64,000 nt of DNA from DATBJJ01 sp963750915 (GTDB lineage: Bacteria > Acidobacteriota > Vicinamibacteria > Vicinamibacterales > 2-12-FULL-66-21). The position numbers were made by a program, and so were the translations under genes. Shown here piece by piece: positions 29,473 to 38,922 of the stretch. Under the pieces are notes generated by a model. That model had not been told where the DNA came from. It searched no databases and saw only the letters and a list, made by a program, of their open reading frames with translations. How positions within the stretch are numbered: position 1 is the stretch's first letter; every line of letters starts with the position of its first letter. The stretch is from NCBI GenBank assembly GCA_963750915.1, contig CAVVSF010000007.1:1240001-1304000 (forward strand), given 5' to 3'.

Positions 29473-30414
29473 CTATTTGGACACCGTGATCTGAATCATC
29501 TTGCGGAACTTCACCGGGCGGCCGTTCAGGGTCGCCGGCTGATACCGCCATTCGCGCGCCGCCGAGAGCAGCTGCGAGTCGAAGATCGGGTGAATCGACA
29601 TCCGCAGCCGCACCTGAATCACGCGTCCCTGCTCGTCGATGGTGACGTCGAGCAGACCCCGGTCGCGGGCCTGGCCCGCCACCTGGGTCGGCACGCGGGG
29701 CACGTCCTGGCGGATGATGACCGGGCTGACCACGCCTTCGTCGTCGGCGCCGAAGACGCGCTGCGGATCGGCCTGCGAGGCTGCCGGCGCGGCTGACGGC
29801 GGCGCCGCCGGCGCTTCCGGCCTCGGCTCGGGGCGGAGTTCGGGCTTGACCTCCGGTGCCGGCGGCGGCGCCGCCGAAGCGGTCGTCAGATCGACGAAGC
29901 CGGCGACGAGCGTCCGGAGATCGCCCAGCCGTCCGCCCATGTCCGGATCATCGATGAGCTGGAGCAGCTCGCGGAACTGCTGTTCGGCAACCTGGAGATC
30001 TTTGCGGTCGAACGCCGCCTTGGCCGACGCGTAGCGGGCGCGCGCGATCTCGGGCAGTTGACGCTGACGCACCTCGGAGAACGCCGACCGCACGCGCGGC
30101 GACGCCTCGGTTTCGGTCGGCAGATACATCGGATCCGCGTTCACGACCGCGGCAATCGCAGCCTCCGCCTCGGCGCTGCGGCCGAGCGCCAGCAGGCACA
30201 GCGAACGGACCTGTTCGATCGAGCGCAGCGCCGTCGGGTTGCCGCTCGCCTGCGGCCGCAGTCCGTTCAGCATCATCAGCGCTTCGTCGTAGCGCGCCGC
30301 GGCATAGAGGTCGCGGGCGGCGATCAACGGGCTGTCCTGGGCCCAAACCGGCGCCGCCAGCGAGAAGCCGAGCGACGCGGCAAACACCGCGCTCGCGATG
30401 GTGCGTGTGACCAT
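29473..30414 (-). CDS. TonB-family protein with helical N-terminal region
   Basis: 313 aa. A signal peptide or anchor (TIASAVFAASLGFSLAAPVW) is followed by TPR-like helices (SPLIAARDLYAAARYDEAL, ARARYASAKAAFDRKDLQVA), a Pro/Glu-rich spacer, and a TonB C-terminal domain (GLLDVTIDEQGRVIQVRLRM, AAREWRYQPATLNGRPVKF, ending MIQITVSK). Because it is secreted and lacks a typical TonB membrane helix, it may be a periplasmic partner rather than the energy transducer itself. It is 6 bp downstream of the 40-aa membrane peptide and in one operon with the pseudokinase/PEGA gene. Confidence 0.85.
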   Translation of the reverse strand: MVTRTIASAVFAASLGFSLAAPVWAQDSPLIAARDLYAAARYDEALMMLNGLRPQASGNPTALRSIEQVRSLCLLALGRSAEAEAAIAAVVNADPMYLPTETEASPRVRSAFSEVRQRQLPEIARARYASAKAAFDRKDLQVAEQQFRELLQLIDDPDMGGRLGDLRTLVAGFVDLTTASAAPPPAPEVKPELRPEPRPEAPAAPPSAAPAASQADPQRVFGADDEGVVSPVIIRQDVPRVPTQVAGQARDRGLLDVTIDEQGRVIQVRLRMSIHPIFDSQLLSAAREWRYQPATLNGRPVKFRKMIQITVSK

Positions 30415-30420
30415 GGGGTT

Positions 30421-30543
30421 CTACCTTCTCACTTTCGAACGAACTTCGCGCTGACGGACCACGGCGGCGGGAATGTCGCGCGTCAGTAACGCCGCGAGGG
30501 TCATGATCATGCCGAGCGTCAGCAACACGAGAAACGTCTGCAT
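30421..30543 (-). CDS. 40-aa single-span membrane peptide
   Basis: ATG 30543 follows a strong AAGGAG ribosome-binding site; the stop is TAG at 30421. The peptide starts MQTFLVLLTLGMIMTLAAL, one membrane helix, and has a basic C-terminal tail (RQREVRSKVRR) expected on the cytoplasmic side. It lies 21 bp after the pseudokinase stop and 6 bp before the TonB start, all on one strand, so it is likely translated. The pattern resembles other short hydrophobic subunits or assembly peptides; I recognise no family. Confidence 0.65.
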   Translation of the reverse strand: MQTFLVLLTLGMIMTLAALLTRDIPAAVVRQREVRSKVRR

Positions 30544-30564
30544 CACGCGACTCCTTCCGTCCGC

Positions 30565-32964
30565 TTACTGCTTCATGTCGATGCTGACGCGCATCGGGCC
30601 ATTCAACGTGACCGAGATCGCGTGGCGCTTCTCGCCGAACTGCGGGTGCTTGAAGACCAGCTCGTGCGGCCCGATCGGCACCGACAGGTTGCCGATTGGC
30701 GTCTCGCCGACGCGCTGGCCGTCGAGCCAGACTTCGGCCCACGGCGTCGCGTTTAGGTTGACGGATCCGTTCGGCAGGTCGACCTTGATTTCTGCAACCT
30801 TGCCCGGCATCACCGTGACGACGCGGCTGCTGCGATAGCCCATCGTGTCGCTGACCAGCACCAGCTCGTGGCGCCCGGCCGCCAGCATCACGCGGTCGGT
30901 GTCGGAGGTGCCGATCATCCGGCCATCCTCGCGAATCTCTAGCGAAAAGGGCGACTTGACCGCCAGCCATCCGGACACCGGCCCGGCCGCGGAAGCCGCC
31001 GAGGCGACCGGCGCGACGAGCGATGCCGTGCCGCCTGCCTGGACGTTGACGACGTGGCGCGCCGTTGCCAGCGGCGTCTGCAGGAGCACCTCGTGATCGC
31101 CAGGCACCAGCTCCGTCACCATCACCGGCGCTTCTCCGCGCTCGACGCCGTCGACGACGACCTTGGCGCCGGGCGGCTGCGACTCGACGCGGAGGCCGCC
31201 GGTTTCAGGAACGTTGGCGAACTCGAGATGGTGCGACACCTCCGCGCCGGCAGCGATGACGAAGTTGATGACGCGCGGGACGCCCCGGCCGCGCAACTCG
31301 AGGGTGTGGGCGCCGGCCTCGACCGAAAGGCGCGCCGGAGTCTGTCCGCGGTCGACGCCGTCGACGAAGACCGGCACTCCCGCCGGGTTGGACTGCACGA
31401 CAAGGGTACCGGTGGTCGGCACTGCCGCGCCGCCGCCGCCGATGTAGCGCGACGCCACGACACCGCCGCCCGCGAGGAGGACGACGGCGGCGGCGGCGAC
31501 GAGCACCCGGCGTGAGATACGCAAGGAGAAGCGCGAACCCGCGCGAGCCTGTGACTTGGCCTTGGCCGACTCGGCGGCGGGCAGTGTGAACGGCGCCTCC
31601 GGATCGAACAGCGGCTTCGACGGATCCGGAATATCGTGCGTCGCCTTGAGATCACTCGCGGGAATCAGATCCGTGAGATCGCGAGCCATCATCACGGGGC
31701 CCGCCTGGAGGGCGTCGGCCTCGCGTGGCTCGAACGAGTAGTCGACCCGGGCCGGAGCCGGCGTATCCACGATCGGGGCCGGTGGCGGCGGGACCAGAGC
31801 AGCGTAAGCGTTGGTGTACGACGGACCTGCCGGCGCCGGTGGTACGGGCGGCGGCGGGAGCGTGAAAGCGGCCGCCGGAGCGGCTGCCGGAACCGTCGGA
31901 ATCAGCGCGGGCGCGCTGGCCGGCGTGACGACGGGCGGCGCCATCGGCGCCGCCGGAGACGTGAACAACTGGGCCGATGTCACGGGCCCGGGCGGGGCCG
32001 CGACCGGCGGGACGAAGACGCTCGGCGGCGGGGCCAGCACCGGCTCGGCCGGCAGCTCGAGCAGCGCTGCGATGTAGCGCGACATGAAGGTCTCGAGCGC
32101 CACCGGCGCGGCGACGTACATCGAATCGTCAGCGACGAGCTCTTCGAGCGCCGCCACCGCTTCCGGCGCCGACGAAAAGGCGCGCCGCGGGTCGAGCTGC
32201 AGCGCGCGGGACAGCCAGTCGCGCAGCGGCGCCGACAGCGGCTGCTCGTCGCCGAGCGCGGTACGCTCACGCGCCTCGGCCAGCAGCTGCGGAATCTGGT
32301 TCGGGAACTCGTGCACCTCGAGCGGACGGCCGAGCACGAGCGCGAGCGCGACCAGGCCGATGCCGGTGACGTCGGCGCGATGATCGAAGCGCGGCAGACC
32401 GGCGCTCGGCGGCAGGGCGATGCGGAACTCCTGCCACAACCGATCGCGTCCGAACTGCAGCTGCTCGACCGCCGCCGCCAGCACGTGCTCGACGATCACC
32501 AGCCGCGCGTGCGGCGTCACAATCAGGCGCTCCGGCGCGATCAACCCGTGCGCTACTTCGCGCGCGTTCTCGTGCAGCAGCGCCACTGCCGGCACGAGCT
32601 GACGAATCATGCACAGCGCGGTATTGATGTCGAGCTGCAGCTGACGCTCGTGCGCCACCCGCAGGATGTCGGAGAGACGCGTCCCCTCGACGTGGTCCGA
32701 CACGATCGAGAGCCCGGGCGCCGGCACCGCCACGCGATCGATGCGGCGGACCCTGGCGTAGTAGGCATGCCGGAAGTTCGCCAGCCGCGCCGCCCGTTCG
32801 CGCAGCGCGAACTCGAACGACGGCACCGCGGTGAGCGCCGGTCGAATGCGGAGGATCTGCAACAGCTCGCCGGTCGCGCCGTCGGCGGCGACGACACGTT
32901 CACCGAGACCATCGCAGAACAAGGGGGCTTCGGGGCGGTCGTTAGTGTTGGGAACGGTTGTCAC
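30565..32964 (-). CDS. pseudokinase-like protein with transmembrane helix and PEGA repeats
   Basis: 799 aa from GTG 32964 (GGAG upstream; an alternative in-frame start at 33009 has no such site). Residues 1-290 resemble a Ser/Thr protein kinase fold, but the catalytic loop reads VAHGLIAPERLIVT in place of HRDxKPxN and no DFG is present, so it is probably catalytically dead. A Pro/Ala-rich linker (about 300-480) leads to a membrane helix (RVLVAAAAVVLLAGGGVVAS) and two clear PEGA domains (VFVDGVDRGQTPARL, VVVDGVERGEAPVMV) plus two degenerate ones (WLDGQRVGETPIGNL). PEGA domains bind surface layers or cell wall outside the membrane. First gene of an operon with the small peptide and TonB-like protein. 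Confidence 0.83.
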   Translation of the reverse strand: MTTVPNTNDRPEAPLFCDGLGERVVAADGATGELLQILRIRPALTAVPSFEFALRERAARLANFRHAYYARVRRIDRVAVPAPGLSIVSDHVEGTRLSDILRVAHERQLQLDINTALCMIRQLVPAVALLHENAREVAHGLIAPERLIVTPHARLVIVEHVLAAAVEQLQFGRDRLWQEFRIALPPSAGLPRFDHRADVTGIGLVALALVLGRPLEVHEFPNQIPQLLAEARERTALGDEQPLSAPLRDWLSRALQLDPRRAFSSAPEAVAALEELVADDSMYVAAPVALETFMSRYIAALLELPAEPVLAPPPSVFVPPVAAPPGPVTSAQLFTSPAAPMAPPVVTPASAPALIPTVPAAAPAAAFTLPPPPVPPAPAGPSYTNAYAALVPPPPAPIVDTPAPARVDYSFEPREADALQAGPVMMARDLTDLIPASDLKATHDIPDPSKPLFDPEAPFTLPAAESAKAKSQARAGSRFSLRISRRVLVAAAAVVLLAGGGVVASRYIGGGGAAVPTTGTLVVQSNPAGVPVFVDGVDRGQTPARLSVEAGAHTLELRGRGVPRVINFVIAAGAEVSHHLEFANVPETGGLRVESQPPGAKVVVDGVERGEAPVMVTELVPGDHEVLLQTPLATARHVVNVQAGGTASLVAPVASAASAAGPVSGWLAVKSPFSLEIREDGRMIGTSDTDRVMLAAGRHELVLVSDTMGYRSSRVVTVMPGKVAEIKVDLPNGSVNLNATPWAEVWLDGQRVGETPIGNLSVPIGPHELVFKHPQFGEKRHAISVTLNGPMRVSIDMKQ

Positions 32965-33225
32965 AGGTACTCCGGCGACGCCGGCTGCAACCGCCGGACC
33001 ATCCCGCACACGGTTTCATGGATCACCCGGAAGTGCCTGTTTTCACTGGCTGAAACCGGCCTCCCCGTGTGCATCGAGCAGCACACGCACTTACGAGCCT
33101 GTCGGGTGCCCGTCGCTTTTGTAAGTGGCACGGCGCGGCGAAACACGTTTATGCTGGCGGCTGTCTGTTTTCGTCGCCGTAGGAACCTGCGGTCACCTTT
33201 CGGTGATTGCGCGGGCGCTCGCACC
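32965..33225. other. intergenic region upstream of the pseudokinase/PEGA operon
   Basis: About 260 bp between divergent genes. It contains GTGTGC and GCACAC half sites 8 bp apart (about 33069-33088), a possible operator, and an AT-richer stretch. No reading frame is convincing and no sigma-54 site is complete (TGGCAC at about 33126 lacks the -12 TTGC). Confidence 0.4.
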
Positions 33226-33412
33226 TTCCAGAGAAGCCGCGCGAGCGAGCGGCAGCGAGTGAGTCTGGCGAGCGGAGCGGGGCGCGGGCCCCCGCGAGCG
33301 CCCGCCTTCGCGCGAAGGCGCTTCGGCGAGGTCTCGCCGTAGCTTCAGCGGAGGCGGAAGCCAGTCGGGGAGTCCGAGGGGTGAAACCCCTCGGTTGAGA
33401 CTGAGGAGGAGG
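33226..33412. repeat. composite dispersed element, copy B
   Basis: GCGAGCGAGCGGCAGCGAGTG, a long GC-rich middle including GCCGTAGCTTCAGCGGAGGC, then a hairpin CCGAGGGGT (33374-33382) / ACCCCTCGG (33386-33394) with a GAA loop. Against copies A and C the last arm pair changes from C-G to T-A on both sides, a compensatory change that supports a conserved stem. It ends 9 bp before the M28 peptidase start, just before its GAGGAGGAGG ribosome-binding region. Confidence 0.75.
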
Positions 33413-33420
33413 AAGAAGGC

Positions 33421-35041
33421 ATGAGGCATCTGATTCGGAGACGGCCGGTGCTCGCCGGCGCGGCTCTGGCGGTCGCGGTGACGTTCGCGCCGGTGGCGGC
33501 GCAACAGGCGGAACGCGTCGATCTCGACGCCATCTACAAAATCAAGGACGAGGGCTTCGCCCGCTCCCAGGTCATGGACATCATGAGCTGGCTGACCGAC
33601 GTCTACGGGCCGCGGCTCACCAACTCTCCAGGCTTCCGCAAGTCCGGCGACTGGGCGGTCAAGCAGATGACGTCGTGGGGGCTGACCAACGTCAAGCTCC
33701 AGCCGTTCGGGCCGTTCGGCCGCGGCTGGTCGAACGACAAGTACTACATGATGGCAACGACGCCCGGCGGCAGCTTCGCCGTCATCGGCCATCCGCAGGC
33801 GTGGACGAGCGGCACCACCGGCGCCGTCTCCGGCGACGCCGTCTTCGCGACGATCGAAACGCCAGCCGATCTAGAGACGTGGAAGGGCAAGCTCAAAGGC
33901 AAGGTGCTGCTCGCAACAGCGATGCCCGACGTCCCCGCGCTCTTCGAGGCGCCGGCGCAGCGCTACTCCGCCGACCAGCTCGCGGCGCTCGAAGGCGAGG
34001 TCGATGCGGTCGGCCGGGGCGGCCGCGGCGGGCGCTTCGGCGGGCCGGGCCGGGCCGGCGGGCCGGGGGGCCCCGGGGGCGTCGTGCCTTTCGCGCAGAC
34101 GCGGACGCAGTTCCTCAAGGACGAAGGCGTCCTCGCGATCCTGACGCCTGGACGCGGCACCGGCGGCACGGTGTTCGTCGGCGGCGGCGGCTCGCGCGAG
34201 GCCAACGCGCCGGCGACGGTGCCGGGCATCACGGTGGCGGTCGAGCACTACGGCCGAATCCTCCGCACGCTGCAGAAGAATCAGCCGGTCACGATCGACC
34301 TCGACGTCAAGAACACGTTCTACGACGACACCATGTCGTTCAACGTCATGGGGGAGATCGCCGGCACCGACAAGGCCGACGAAGTAGTCATGCTCGGCGC
34401 CCATTTTGACTCCTGGCACGGCGGCACCGGCGCGACCGACAACGCCGCCGGTTCGGCGGTGATGATGGAAGCGATGCGCATTCTCAAGCAGACGGGTCTG
34501 CCGCTGCGGCGCACGGTACGGATCGGCCTCTGGGGTGGGGAAGAACAGGGCCTCATCGGCTCGCGCCAGTACGTCACCGAGACCTTCGCCGATCGCGCGA
34601 CGATGGCGGTGAAGCCGGCGTACGGCAAGTTCTCGAGCTACTTCAACGTCGACAACGGCACCGGCGCGATCCGCGGCGTCTACCTCCAGGGCAACGAAGC
34701 GGCGGCACCGCTCTTCGAGGCGTGGATGAAGCCGTTCACCAACCTCGGCATGAAGACCCTGACGATCCGCGATACCGGCGGTACCGATCACCAGGCCTTC
34801 GACGCTGTCGGCCTCCCTGGCTTCCAGTTCATCCAGGACCCGGTCGAGTACCTCGAGCCGGACGCACCACTCCAACATGGACACCTACGAGCGCATCCAG
34901 GAAGAAGACATGCGCAAGAACGCGGTGATCGTCGCGTCGTTCGTGTATCACGCGGCAAACCGCGATCAGCTCTTCCCGCGCAAGCCCCAGCCGAAGCCCG
35001 CACCCGCGGCCGGAGGGAGGGGGACGGCAGGAGGGCGATAG
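33421..35041 (+). CDS. secreted M28-family aminopeptidase, frame broken near the 3' end
   Basis: Signal peptide MRHLIRRRPVLAGAALAVAV ending near QQAERVD. A PA-type insert domain with a Gly-rich loop (about 195-225) precedes the M28 metallopeptidase core: GAHFDSWHGGTGATDNAAGS (first His and bridging Asp), WGGEEQGLIGS (Glu pair), FNVDNGTG and DTGGTDHQAFDAVGLPGFQF. One extra base at about 34851 (in GAGTACC) breaks the frame after DPVEY. The next frame continues RTHHSNMDTYERIQEEDMRK to TAG 35041 and supplies the last zinc-site histidines. The corrected length is about 540 aa. It would release N-terminal amino acids in the periplasm or outside. Confidence 0.9.
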
Positions 35042-35045
35042 GAAC

Positions 35046-35288
35046 GTGCTCGGTGCTTGGGGCCTGGTGCCGGAGTGCTCGATGTGCGAAGGTGCCGGGT
35101 GCGAGGGTGCTAGGTGCGAGGGTGCTAGGTGCGGAGGCGCGAGGTGCGGGTGCGAAGGTGCGCGCACCCTCGCACCCGGCACCCGGCACCCGGCACCTTT
35201 CGCACCCGCGCACCTCGAGCACGCAGGCACCCAGGCACCTTGCACGCAGCACCTCGAGCACCTCCAAGCACCCAGGCACTGAGGCACC
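35046..35288. repeat. heptad/octad-word island 2 (GGTGCGAG / GCACCTCG)
   Basis: About 240 bp. The first 105 bp are tandem variants of GGTGCGAG and GGTGCTAG. The rest are the reverse-complement type (GCACCC, CACCTCGAGC, AGGCACC) in tandem. There is no credible reading frame in it. The TTG used as start by the next gene is the last few bases of the repeat (ACCTTGCACC). Confidence 0.8.
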
Positions 35289-37247
35289 TTGCACCGCCGC
35301 ACCCTTCTCGTTCTCACCGCATTTCTCCTCCTCGCGATCGCGTGGACCTGGCCGGTCGCGGCGCACCTGACGTCGCGGGTGCCGCACGACGCCGGTGATC
35401 CGCTGCTCAACATCTGGATCCTGTGGTGGAACGCGCAGGTAATGCCGCTCACCGAGCGATGGTGGAACGCGTCGATGATGTGGCCGGTGCCTGGGGCGAT
35501 GGCGCTGTCCGAGCACCTGCTCGGCCTCAGCCTGTTCGCTACTCCGCTGCAGCTCGCCGGCGCCAGCGTCCTCACCGCCCACAACGTCGTCCTGATCCTG
35601 ACTTACGCGATGTCGGGATTCTTTGCGTTCCTGCTGGTGCGCTGGTTGACGGGATCGATGCTGGCGGGCATCTGCGCCGGGCTGGCGTTCGGGTTCTCGC
35701 CGTATCGCGCGAGCCAGCTCTCGCACATCCAGGTGCTCTCGGCGCAATGGATGCCGCTGGCGCTGCTCGGCCTGCACGCCTTTCTCCAGACCGGCCGCCG
35801 CTGGTGGCTGGTCGTCTTCGGCGGCGCGTGGCTGCTGCAGGCGCTGTCGAACGGATACTTCCTGTTGTTCTTCCCGATCCTGATCGCCGCGTGGCTGGCC
35901 TGGTTCGTCGACTGGCGGCGCGCGCCGCGACGCGGGCTGGAGCTCGTCGCCGCCTGGGTCGTGTCGTCGCTGCCGCTCGCCCCGATCCTCTGGAAATACT
36001 ACAGCGTCCACAGCGCGCTCGGGCTGCGCCGGACGGTGCCAGAGCTTCGCGACTTCAGCGCGACGGCCGCGTCGTTCTTTCAGTCGGCGCCGATGATCCG
36101 GTTCTGGCCTGAGAGTGGGACCGCAAACTACGAGCTCTTCCTTTTTCCGGGGCTGACGGTGCTGATCCTGACGACGATCGCCATCGTCGCCGCTTTCCTG
36201 CCCGGCGCCGCAGGGCGACGCTCGACGCGATCGCCGGTCATCTTCTACTCGCTGGCGGCGCTGCTCATGGCGGCGCTCGCGCTCGGACCTGGCGGGCAGG
36301 GCAACGAGCCGGCGTCGCCGCTCTATCCGTTCACCTGGCTGCTCTGGCTGCCGGGGTTCGACGGCGTGCGAGTCACGGCCCGCTTCGCGATGATCGTGAC
36401 GCTGTGCCTGGCCGTGACGGCCGGCTTTGGCGCTGCCTGGCTCGCGGCGCTCGGACGGCGCTGGCAGGTGCTGCTCGGCGTTGCCGCGGTCGGCGGGCTC
36501 GCCCTCGATGGCGCGACCGAACCCGTGCCGATCCTGACGCCGCCGGGCCGGCTGATGCTGCCGGACGTCCGCGATCCGGCGATCGTCGAGCTGCCGATGG
36601 ACAACATCTATGTCAGCGTCGCGGCGATGTACCGCTCGATGTCCCATCGTCAGCCGCTCATCAACGGCTACTCTGGACACTTTCCGCCGCACTACAACGT
36701 CCTGACGCTCTCGCTCGCGGGCGGCGACACTTCTGCACTGCTCGCGCTCGGCCACCGCCGGCCGCTGGTGATCGTCGTCAACGATCAAAGAGATCCGGGC
36801 CACGGCTACCGGACGATGATCGAGAACATTCCCGGCATCAAGTACGCCGGGATCACCGCCGGAGGGTCGACGTTCGTCCTGCCGGCGCAGGCGCCGCCGC
36901 GGCAGCCGCCGCGCGGCCAGGTGCTGGCCGCGACAACGCGGGTGACCGGACGCTATCAACTCGAGATCGATCTGTCGTCGCCGCACTTCGTCAGCGGCCT
37001 CGAGTTCGATCTCCGCGACCGCTACCGGGACCTTGCGAGCCGGTTCCGCATCGAGATGTCAGACGATGGCCAGGTGTGGCGCGAAGCATGGACCGGCTGG
37101 ACCGGGCGCTTCGCGATCGACGCGATGCTGGCCGACGCGCGGCGTGCGCCCCTGCGCGTGCCGCTCTCCGGCGAACGCGCGCGCTACATCCGCCTCTACC
37201 CCGCGTCGGAGTGGATGACCGCCGAGATTCGCGTCACCGGCGACTGA
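35289..37247 (+). CDS. polytopic membrane protein, GT-C-like, with C-terminal discoidin-like domain
   Basis: 652 aa. Twelve or so hydrophobic helices in the first 430 residues. An acidic first-loop motif after helix 1 (RVPHDAGDPLLNIWIL) matches the GT-C/YfhO-type lipid-linked glycosyltransferase layout; further landmarks are FGFSPYRASQLSHIQVLSAQ and LPGFDGVRVTARFAM. Residues about 560-650 (GLEFDLRDRYRDLASRFRIE, SDDGQVWREAWTGW) form a beta-sandwich like F5/8-type C modules. It may transfer sugars from polyprenyl donors at the membrane; the acceptor is unknown. The TTG start at 35289 lies inside the repeat island, so the true start could be a few codons downstream. Confidence 0.75.
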   Translation: MHRRTLLVLTAFLLLAIAWTWPVAAHLTSRVPHDAGDPLLNIWILWWNAQVMPLTERWWNASMMWPVPGAMALSEHLLGLSLFATPLQLAGASVLTAHNVVLILTYAMSGFFAFLLVRWLTGSMLAGICAGLAFGFSPYRASQLSHIQVLSAQWMPLALLGLHAFLQTGRRWWLVVFGGAWLLQALSNGYFLLFFPILIAAWLAWFVDWRRAPRRGLELVAAWVVSSLPLAPILWKYYSVHSALGLRRTVPELRDFSATAASFFQSAPMIRFWPESGTANYELFLFPGLTVLILTTIAIVAAFLPGAAGRRSTRSPVIFYSLAALLMAALALGPGGQGNEPASPLYPFTWLLWLPGFDGVRVTARFAMIVTLCLAVTAGFGAAWLAALGRRWQVLLGVAAVGGLALDGATEPVPILTPPGRLMLPDVRDPAIVELPMDNIYVSVAAMYRSMSHRQPLINGYSGHFPPHYNVLTLSLAGGDTSALLALGHRRPLVIVVNDQRDPGHGYRTMIENIPGIKYAGITAGGSTFVLPAQAPPRQPPRGQVLAATTRVTGRYQLEIDLSSPHFVSGLEFDLRDRYRDLASRFRIEMSDDGQVWREAWTGWTGRFAIDAMLADARRAPLRVPLSGERARYIRLYPASEWMTAEIRVTGD

Positions 37248-37254
37248 GAGTTTC

Positions 37255-37322
37255 GTTCTACCTTCGACCTTCTGACTTCGGCCTTGAACTTCGAAGTTCG
37301 AACTTCGAACTTCGAACTTTCT
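37255..37322. repeat. heptad-word island 3 (GAACTTC)
   Basis: GACTTCG, CCTTGAA and then four tandem GAACTTC-type units fill the gap between the convergent GT-C-like and M28 genes. The word is close to self-complementary (TTCGAA), so the tract can form slipped hairpins. It ends at the M28 stop. Confidence 0.8.
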
Positions 37323-37323
37323 T

Positions 37324-38751
37324 CTAGTTCGGCCTGCCTCCCGGCAGCCAGTCGGGCTTGAAGCCGGAATCGGCGAGCCAGCGGATCGGCTCGAGCATCG
37401 AGCGGATCGCGTCGGTCATGTGCGCGAAATCGATCTTGTCGATCTGGTCCGAGGGCTGGTGATACTCCTTGTGCAGGCCATAGCTCGAGACCGTGTGCGC
37501 GATGACGCCGCGGCGCGCGAACTGGATGTTGTCGGAGCGGGTGAAGAAGCTCTGTTCCGGGTGCGGATCCTGGACCAGCTTGGCTCCCTGCTTCGCAAGC
37601 GCCGGCCCGAGCGTCGAGCGTTCGTACCCGGTGAGCCATAGCGTATGCGGCGGCACCTTGCCGTCGGGGCGGCCGATCATCTCGAACTGCAGGTTGGCGA
37701 CGAGCTGCGCCAGCGGCACGACCGGCTTGTCGGCGAAGTAGCGCGAGCCGAAGCCGCCGGCTTCCTCGCTGCCGAAGAAGGCGAACACGATCGTGCGCTT
37801 CGGACGGCGGCCCTGCGCCAGCGCACGCGCCAGCTCCAGCACCGCGATCGTCCCGGAGGCGTCGTCGTCGGCGCCGTTGTAGATGACGTCGGCGCTGGCC
37901 GGGGCGCCGGCGGCGGGCGGCCTGGCGCCGATGTGATCGAGGTGGGCTGAAAGAAGAATCACTTCCTTCGCCGACGCCGGGTCGCTGCCGGTCAGCTTGC
38001 CGACCGCGTTCCAGGTGTGGGTGGTCGCGCCGTTCTTGACGTCGGCTTCGAGCGACACCGTCGTGCCTTCGGCCAGCGCGGCGATCGCCTCGTACGCCTC
38101 CTTGCCGAGGGCGACACGGCCCGGAGCCGACGCTGGCGCCGGCGTCACGCCGGCGAGCCGGGGCGAGGGCGCCGGCAGCCGTCCGCCGGCGGCCGGTTTC
38201 GGCGCGGTGGCAGTGTCGAGCGTCACGATCATCGCCGCGCCGGCGAGGCCGGCCGGGGCGGGACCGGCGCCGCGGCCCGTGGCGGACGGCGCCGGCGGCA
38301 TGACGAGGACGGCGCCAGGCTTGACGGCGGCGCCGGCGGCAAACTTCTGTATCGGTCCCGAGGCGCGGGCGCTGCCGATCGCGAGCACGCGCATGTCCTT
38401 GCCGTGGGTGTAGGTCCGGCCGCCGGCGCTGAGGGTCGGCGGCGTTGACGTCTCGGGACGCTCGATCGCGATCTGCTGCACGAAGGTGCCGGCGTCGCCC
38501 ATCGGCTCGAGTCCCCACGATTGCATCTGGGCGCCGAGATACGCCGCCGCGATCCATTCGTCGCGCGATCCGCTGGCGCGTCCGTTGAGCGCGTCGCTGG
38601 CGAGGAAGGCCATGTGGCTGCGCACCGAGGCCTCGCCGATCGGTGAATTCGAATCGCCGCCGGAGGAGGAGCCCTTGAGGGCGCAGCCGTGCAGCGGGAT
38701 CAGTGCGGCAAGGGCGAATGCCGCGGTAGAACGCATGAAAATGGAATACAC
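37324..38751 (-). CDS. M28-family peptidase, lipoprotein-type
   Basis: 475 aa. MYSIFMRSTAAFALAALIPLHGC carries a lipobox (LHGC). The Pro/Ala-rich PA-type insert (about 140-230) is followed by the M28 core: LLSAHLDHIGARPP (His), NGADDDASGTIAVLELARAL (Asp bridge), FAFFGSEEAGGFGSRYF (Glu), NLQFEMIGRPDG (Asp replaced by Glu/Met region) and HKEYHQPSDQIDKIDF (last His). It most resembles aminopeptidases anchored to the envelope. It ends in GGRPN beside heptad island 3, and is divergent from the TonB-dependent receptor. Confidence 0.9.
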   Translation of the reverse strand: MYSIFMRSTAAFALAALIPLHGCALKGSSSGGDSNSPIGEASVRSHMAFLASDALNGRASGSRDEWIAAAYLGAQMQSWGLEPMGDAGTFVQQIAIERPETSTPPTLSAGGRTYTHGKDMRVLAIGSARASGPIQKFAAGAAVKPGAVLVMPPAPSATGRGAGPAPAGLAGAAMIVTLDTATAPKPAAGGRLPAPSPRLAGVTPAPASAPGRVALGKEAYEAIAALAEGTTVSLEADVKNGATTHTWNAVGKLTGSDPASAKEVILLSAHLDHIGARPPAAGAPASADVIYNGADDDASGTIAVLELARALAQGRRPKRTIVFAFFGSEEAGGFGSRYFADKPVVPLAQLVANLQFEMIGRPDGKVPPHTLWLTGYERSTLGPALAKQGAKLVQDPHPEQSFFTRSDNIQFARRGVIAHTVSSYGLHKEYHQPSDQIDKIDFAHMTDAIRSMLEPIRWLADSGFKPDWLPGGRPN

Positions 38752-38922
38752 GAGCTCGATCTTATTCGCTTATTCACAAAATCGCCGGAGTCGTGCCCGC
38801 CACTCGGCGGCGGCGATTGGTCCCGGGGCGGGCTCGCGGCGCAAGCGGCTGCGGGCCGTAGCATAGAATCAAGAGTCCTGCGAGAAACGACTGGCGCTGT
38901 TGTGGCGTCTAAAGCCGACAAG

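Noticed and set aside
34788..36986. 732-aa antisense open frame over the M28 and GT-C-like genes
   Set aside because: No domain features; spans two genes and a repeat island.
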